Origin: an uncultured Ectothiorhodospiraceae bacterium | GTDB lineage: Bacteria > Pseudomonadota > Gammaproteobacteria > Nevskiales > Oceanococcaceae | Length of the DNA stretch: 36,724 nucleotides | NCBI GenBank assembly: GCA_937141935.1 | Contig: CAKZQS010000051.1 | Coordinates: 1-36,724 of the forward strand | Direction of reading: 5' to 3' | Position numbers and translations under genes: made by a program | The notes under the pieces: generated by a model | Databases searched by the model: none | The model's input: the letters and a program-made list of their open reading frames with translations, nothing else | Told to the model about the DNA's origin: nothing | In this document: piece after piece, positions 32,611 to 36,724 of the stretch | Layout: each line of letters begins with the position of its first letter | Position numbering within the stretch: the first letter of the stretch is position 1

Positions 32611-35334
32611 GTGGATAATGTCCTCATGACTGGGCAGCCAGCAGTTCTCCAAGCTCTTCTTCAGCAAGCAGTCTCGGAGCATGGAGCAGGACGGGTCGCC
32701 AAGGCCGAGCCGCTTTACCGCGAAGTTCTGTCTCGCTCGCCCAAGCATCCAGTTGCATTATACCTGCTCGGAGTGCTTGCCCTTCAAGTCGGGCGCCCGG
32801 ATACGGCGGTCGAGCTGGTTTCTAGCTCACTGGCTGAACAGCCGAACAATGCCGAAGCGCATTATAACCTGGGAAACGCCTATCTCGTCCTCGGTCGCAG
32901 TGCTGATGCGGAACACAGCTTCAGGGAAGCAATCCGCTGCCAGCCGGACTATGCAGCGGCGCATTACAATCTTGGAAATCTGGAAATAGGAGCAGACAAG
33001 TTGGAGGCGGCTGAAAGCAGTTTTCGAGCCGCTGTTCGATATTCTCCAGATCTTGCCCAGGCTTGGTGCAATCTTGGTTTGGTTCTTGGTCAGCAGGATC
33101 GGAACGAGGAGGCTGTCGCGGCCTATCGTATGGGCCTGAGCAAGGCGCCAGGACTCGCCGAGGGACACAACAATCTGGGAAATGCGCTTGCCGGGCTTGA
33201 ACGCTATGACGAGGCGGTTACGAGCTATCGCGATGCACTTTCGGCAAACGCGGTGTATGGGACCGCGTACCGCAACCTTGGTACTGCGTTGCAGAAGCGG
33301 GGCGATGAAAGGGATGCAGACCGGGCGTTCCGGCAGGCCTTGCTTCTTGATCCCGGGAGCGTGGAAAATTGCGTTAATTTTGCCGCCGTGCAGAAAATGT
33401 CCGGGTTTTATGAGCAGGCGTTCCGATGGAGCCGTTTTGCTCTGAGTATCCATCCGGGCTATTCCGCGGCTCTGTTAGGGTGCGGGGCGGCTCAATTAGG
33501 GATGAAGGAATTTGGGGCAGCGGCCAATTCCTTCAGGTCCGTTATCCAAGCAGACCCTGGGAACGCTGCCGGATGGGGTAATTGGGGCATTTCTCATCAA
33601 GAGCTCCGAGACATGGATGCGGCATGGGATGCCTACCGCAAATCGCTCTGTCTGGAGCCCAGAAATATTGTGTTCATAGCGAACAGCGTTCTGGTTTTGC
33701 AAAGTTTTCTAGATCTCCCAAAGGCGCTCCAGTTGGGAGCGCGCGGGCTGGCCGTCGAACCGCTTTCGCCGGCGCTCCTTTCGGTCTGGTCCGGGGCATT
33801 ACGGGCGTCTGGTCATGTAATTGATGCAGAACGCTGGAAACGCGCGGTCATTTGCGTGGAGCCCGGGGACCCGGCGCACTATGTAGAGCTGAATGTGGTG
33901 CGGCGCGAGCTCAGTAAGTTGCACGATGCGGAACGAGACCTGCGCCGGGGGCTAATCATTAGGCCCGGTCATACAAGGGCTCTGACGCAACTGGGCGAAC
34001 TGCTCGCTGAGGTAGGGCGTCTTGATGAGGCCGTTGCACTCGGTCGACAGGCAGTGAAGGGGGCGCCGGACAGCGTTCTCGCTCACCATTCCTTGCTATT
34101 CTACCTGCACTATAAGCCGACTCTGTCGACAGCTGAAATGATGAAGTATTACAGATGTTTCGATGAAGCCATCGGCAAGCCGCTCCGTCGTCTCTGGCAG
34201 CCGCATCATAACCGGCGCGATCCGCAGAAGCGACTCAGGATAGGTTATGTTGGAGGAGTGTTTTATTGGCATTCCAGTGCAAGTTTTTTTCTCCCTTTAT
34301 TGAAGAATCATGATCACAGTCAACATGAGATCTTCTGCTATGCGTCCTACTTGCGTGGCGAAGATGATATCACTGAGGTAATGCGCTCACACGCAGATCA
34401 CTGGGTCCCCACTCTGGGAATGAGTAATGCCGCACTGGTTAAACGTATTCGCGATGACGGGATTGATATTCTCGTTGACCTCTCGGGACATACTAGAGGC
34501 AACAGGCTTCGGGTTTTCGCTGAAAAGCCGGCACCTGTTTCGTTCCACTGGCTGGATCATGGTGTGACGACAGGTCTCTCCGCGATAGACTATTTTTTGG
34601 GTGATCCAGTGTTTACTCCGGCGGCGGCGGATCTTTTCACCGAGAAAATCTGGAACCTTCCCAAGTCTGTCTTTCCCTTTGAGACCATCGGGTGGACGCA
34701 AACAGAAACACCGTCGCCGATAGAGCTGAACGGTTATGTTACCTTTGGCTCGGTTGCCCGTGCGATGAAGCTCAGTGATGATGTTCTCAAAGTCTGGGCG
34801 GACATTCTGCATCAAACACCAGGAGCCCGTTTCAGCCTGTTTAATCATGCCTGCCGGGAGCCATCGGTCCAGGACGCTATGGTTAGCCGGTTCGGCCGAA
34901 TGGGAATTGATCCGGCACGGTTAAATATTGGATTCTGTACGCAATCTCAGGAAGCGTATGCTCAAATCGACATCATGCTCGATAGCTTTCCACATAATAA
35001 TGGCGTGACAGGGTTCGAAAGTCTTTATATGGGGCTGCCTTCGGTGACTTTGCGGGGCAAGGCGGCCATTGGAACGCTTGGGAGTTCCATGCTGACGCAG
35101 ATCGGACGGACCGATTGGAGCGCTGAAACGACCGAGGATTACGTTCATATAGCCTGTAAACTTGCGTCTGATCCCCAGGCTTTGCCCGGGCTTCGGGCCA
35201 GTTTGCGTGAGGAAATGCGTTCTTCATATGTGATGGACGGTGCCTCTTTCGCGCGGGATTTTGAAGCTGCGTGTCGGGGGATGTGGAAGAAGTGGTGTGC
35301 CGAGAGCGAAGCTGTTCTTCAAGAGGGTGGCTAG
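32611..35334 (+). CDS. TPR / SPINDLY-type O-linked N-acetylglucosamine transferase
   Basis: A 907-residue cytoplasmic GT41-like protein. Residues 1-510 are about twelve tetratricopeptide repeats (for example AEAHYNLGNAYLVLGRSADAEHSFREAI and AAHYNLGNLEIGADKLEAAESSFRAAV). The catalytic half starts at RLRIGYVGGVFYWHSSASFFLPLL with the conserved His, followed by DDGIDILVDLSGHTRGNRLRVFAEKPAPVSFHWLDHGVTTGLSAIDYFLGD, FGSVARAMKLSDDVLKVWADIL and DIMLDSFPHNNGVTGFESLYMGLPSVTLRGKAAIGTLGSSML. Several positions depart from the family consensus, such as FGS-VAR for FGSFN. A donor UDP-GlcNAc is assumed, not shown. GTG at 32611 or ATG at 32626 could be the start; neither has a strong ribosome site. Monocistronic, after a 237-base AT-rich gap. 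Confidence 0.85.
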   Translation: MDNVLMTGQPAVLQALLQQAVSEHGAGRVAKAEPLYREVLSRSPKHPVALYLLGVLALQVGRPDTAVELVSSSLAEQPNNAEAHYNLGNAYLVLGRSADAEHSFREAIRCQPDYAAAHYNLGNLEIGADKLEAAESSFRAAVRYSPDLAQAWCNLGLVLGQQDRNEEAVAAYRMGLSKAPGLAEGHNNLGNALAGLERYDEAVTSYRDALSANAVYGTAYRNLGTALQKRGDERDADRAFRQALLLDPGSVENCVNFAAVQKMSGFYEQAFRWSRFALSIHPGYSAALLGCGAAQLGMKEFGAAANSFRSVIQADPGNAAGWGNWGISHQELRDMDAAWDAYRKSLCLEPRNIVFIANSVLVLQSFLDLPKALQLGARGLAVEPLSPALLSVWSGALRASGHVIDAERWKRAVICVEPGDPAHYVELNVVRRELSKLHDAERDLRRGLIIRPGHTRALTQLGELLAEVGRLDEAVALGRQAVKGAPDSVLAHHSLLFYLHYKPTLSTAEMMKYYRCFDEAIGKPLRRLWQPHHNRRDPQKRLRIGYVGGVFYWHSSASFFLPLLKNHDHSQHEIFCYASYLRGEDDITEVMRSHADHWVPTLGMSNAALVKRIRDDGIDILVDLSGHTRGNRLRVFAEKPAPVSFHWLDHGVTTGLSAIDYFLGDPVFTPAAADLFTEKIWNLPKSVFPFETIGWTQTETPSPIELNGYVTFGSVARAMKLSDDVLKVWADILHQTPGARFSLFNHACREPSVQDAMVSRFGRMGIDPARLNIGFCTQSQEAYAQIDIMLDSFPHNNGVTGFESLYMGLPSVTLRGKAAIGTLGSSMLTQIGRTDWSAETTEDYVHIACKLASDPQALPGLRASLREEMRSSYVMDGASFARDFEAACRGMWKKWCAESEAVLQEGG

Positions 35335-35622
35335 ACACGATGCCCAAGACGCAGCGTGGCGGCATGCGGAGTAACGCTGGCAGATCGATCTGGGCATTCT
35401 TCTGGCCGGACGCCGTTCGAATTATCCGCGCAGGCTGGTTTTCGTATAAGTAATTAAATAAATTTTGAAATAAATTGAGCGTCTTGTTTACGTTTTTTTA
35501 CAATCTTTGATGCTTTTCTCCCTGCATAGGCTGTTTCGCTGAGGTGGAAACTAAATGTTTTAGTTGAAATGCCTCTCGAAAGCCTTCTAGATCGAAAAAA
35601 TAAAGTCTACGGGGCGGGATAC
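35335..35622. other. Gap between SPINDLY transferase and chemoreceptor
   Basis: 288 bases, with an AT-rich core (35445-35510). No convincing gene is present. An in-frame ATG at 35569 would extend the chemoreceptor by 18 residues that do not resemble its N-terminus. Confidence 0.45.
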
Positions 35623-36310
35623 GTGAAGAACATCAATCTATCGACGAAGATTCCAGCGCTCGTTGGAATAGCAACCGCGCTTTCCATTCTGGTGGTCGCA
35701 TCCTTCAGCTATTTTCAGTCCGCGCATCAGCTTGAAAAGCGCGCGGTCGATCAGTTACAGGCCATGTCGGTGGCGCGTGTCGATGCTCTGAAGACCCTGC
35801 TTGATAGCATCCGCGACGATATGCTGATCGTGGCCGCCAACAGCGGTACGGACAAAGCGCTGAACGGCTTCAAGTTCGGCTTCCGGTTGTTTGCCCGGAA
35901 GGGCGATCCGACGGAGACGCTGCAGAAGCTCTATATCGTCGACAACCCCAATCCCGATGGCAGCAAGCAGCTTCTGGATCTGGCGGAGGACGGCTCCGGT
36001 TACTCCAAATATCACGGCGAAAACCATCCCTGGTTCCGCAGGCTGCAGGAAAGCCGCGGTTATGCGGATGTGATGCTGATCGATTCCGACGGCAATATTG
36101 TCTACAGCGTTCTGAAGGCTGCGGATTATGCAACCAGCCTGACTGAAGGCCCGGCGAAGGACACGGAACTGGCGACGGTATTCACCCGGCTGACCGAAAA
36201 TCCCGAGCCGGGGCAGGTCGTGATGAGTGATTTCCACGGCTATGCACCGCGCGGCGATGCGCCGACGGCCTTCATTGCGACGCCGCTTTTCGTCCGGGGT
36301 GAGTTCGCCG
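35623..36310 (+). CDS. Methyl-accepting chemotaxis protein, N-terminal fragment
   Basis: GTG at 35623, preceded by GGGGCGGG, begins MKNINLSTKIPALVGIATALSILVVASFSYF, one cytoplasmic start and a membrane helix typical of rhizobial-type chemoreceptors. A periplasmic sensor domain follows, with HQLEKRAVDQLQAMSVARVDALKTLLDSIRDDMLIVAANSGTDKALNGF, the PAS/Cache-like GYSKYHGENHPWFRRLQESRGYADVMLIDSDGNIVYSVLK, and ATPLFVRGEFAGG. The second membrane helix, HAMP and signalling domains are missing because the homology ends near 36310. The frame then stays open to the window edge, but only by chance through unrelated sequence. Ligand unknown. Confidence 0.82.
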
Positions 36311-36320
36311 GCGGTCTACG
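36300..36320. other. Chimeric junction, block 3 / block 4
   Basis: Around GAGTTCGCCGGCGGTCTAC the chemoreceptor reading (GEFAGG) hands over to a different frame (SSPAVYAANMQI) belonging to another gene. GC rises at the same point and a terminator plus new gene start follow. It has the same form as the junction at 30740. Confidence 0.7.
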
Positions 36321-36535
36321 CGGCCAACATGCAGATCCCCGAGCCGCAATACGTGGCACAGCCGCAGTCGACCCGGCAGGCACAGTCGAACCGGCAGCCG
36401 CAGGCGGTGCGTGTGTCTCAGCCCCAGGCGCAGGTGCGCGTGGTCAACCAGCCCTACTATCGCGCGCAATCCTCTCAGCCGCAGGCTCAGACGCGGTCGT
36501 CCGGGTCGTCGCAGCTCACGCGCCGCGACCGGTAA
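36306..36535 (+). CDS. C-terminal fragment of a Gln/Ser-rich protein
   Basis: The frame ends at TAA 36533-36535 and reads VYAANMQIPEPQYVAQPQSTRQAQSNRQPQ... then PQAQVRVVNQPYYRAQSSQPQAQTRSSGSSQLTRRDR. It is a low-complexity Gln/Pro/Arg/Ser tail of a probably exported or DNA-binding protein whose N-terminus lies beyond the junction. I do not recognise the family. A strong terminator 30 bases after the stop supports it as a real gene end. Confidence 0.5.
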
Positions 36536-36564
36536 GACCGGCGGGCATCCTGGCAAGGCATTGG

Positions 36565-36589
36565 GGCCCCCGCTTCGGCGGGGGCCTTT
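36565..36589 (+). terminator. Rho-independent terminator
   Basis: GGCCCCCGC-TTCG-GCGGGGGCC, a 9-base-pair perfect stem with the stable TTCG tetraloop, followed by TTT. It lies 29 bases after the stop of the Gln-rich fragment. Confidence 0.85.
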
Positions 36590-36713
36590 CACGTTGGCAC
36601 CACCGGGGCAGGGTGCCTGACGTCGCGGCGGGTTTTCGCATCGCGCATCGCCGGAGGGGTTTTCCTGATCCCGCAACGCGGCTAAGTCTGTCCGGCAGCA
36701 CGAGGGGAGTCTC

Positions 36714-36724
36714 ATGGGCTATAC
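36714..36724 (+). CDS. Start of an unidentified gene at the window edge
   Basis: ATGGGCTATAC (M-G-Y-T or similar) follows a good ribosome site, GAGGGGAG, at 36702-36709. Only three codons are visible. Aspartate-semialdehyde dehydrogenase genes in alphaproteobacteria often begin MGY, but three residues are not evidence enough to name it. Confidence 0.4.

Overview
The window is a composite. Four blocks that differ in coding style meet at three abrupt points (about 840-870, 30736-30760 and 36300-36320). Each junction falls inside a gene, and none carries a mobile-element signature. The simplest reading is a metagenomic or draft contig with misjoins. Genuine recombination cannot be excluded from sequence alone. 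Gene identities below are read from translated motifs; no database search was run.

Block 1 (1 to about 850, minus strand) is the C-terminal part of a spermidine-synthase-like protein with mixed CTC/CTG leucine codons. Block 2 (about 850-30740) is the body of the window. It is a very GC-rich, almost purely CTG-for-Leu chromosome segment from a pseudomonadote (beta- or gammaproteobacterial flavour: clsB/ybhN, ycbB/ycbK, yqjD/yqjE and glrR homologues recognisable from E. coli). Block 3 (about 30740-36310) has lower GC and looks alphaproteobacterial: a TonB siderophore receptor fragment, a divergent AraC regulator, a TPR/SPINDLY O-GlcNAc transferase, and the N-terminus of a chemoreceptor. Block 4 (36310-36724) is GC-rich again: a Gln-rich protein C-terminus, a strong terminator, and the first codons of another gene.

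Block 2 reads as an envelope and general-stress region. Left part: topoisomerase IB, a membrane dipeptidase, and clsB (cardiolipin synthase) divergent from ybhN. A five-gene minus-strand operon runs from 10748 to 5484: ferritin-like protein, otsA, otsB, GH15 glucosidase/trehalase, VTT membrane protein; the last three genes are joined by ATGA overlaps. Middle: aspartic protease, cation/proton antiporter, an L,D-transpeptidase with a YcbK-like M15/DUF882 partner, DUF1328, a YqjD/YqjE-like trio, a second PLD-type cardiolipin synthase, and glutamate dehydrogenase. Right part: a CaCA-type exchanger, MgtC, a hemerythrin, GlrR without its kinase, a Tat-exported gluconate-dehydrogenase-like small subunit with an Fe-S-type GMC oxidoreductase, a degenerate GGDEF membrane protein, MscS, and the start of a DadA-like oxidase.

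The most interesting non-gene signal is a palindrome, TGAC-N4-GTCA. Three perfect and three one-mismatch copies lie in four divergent intergenic regions of block 2, upstream of the trehalose operon, the L,D-transpeptidase operon, the YqjD operon, the second cardiolipin synthase and the topoisomerase/dipeptidase pair. It is a candidate operator for a local stress/envelope regulon. I saw no CRISPR array, tRNA, rRNA, insertion sequence, phage gene or defence system.
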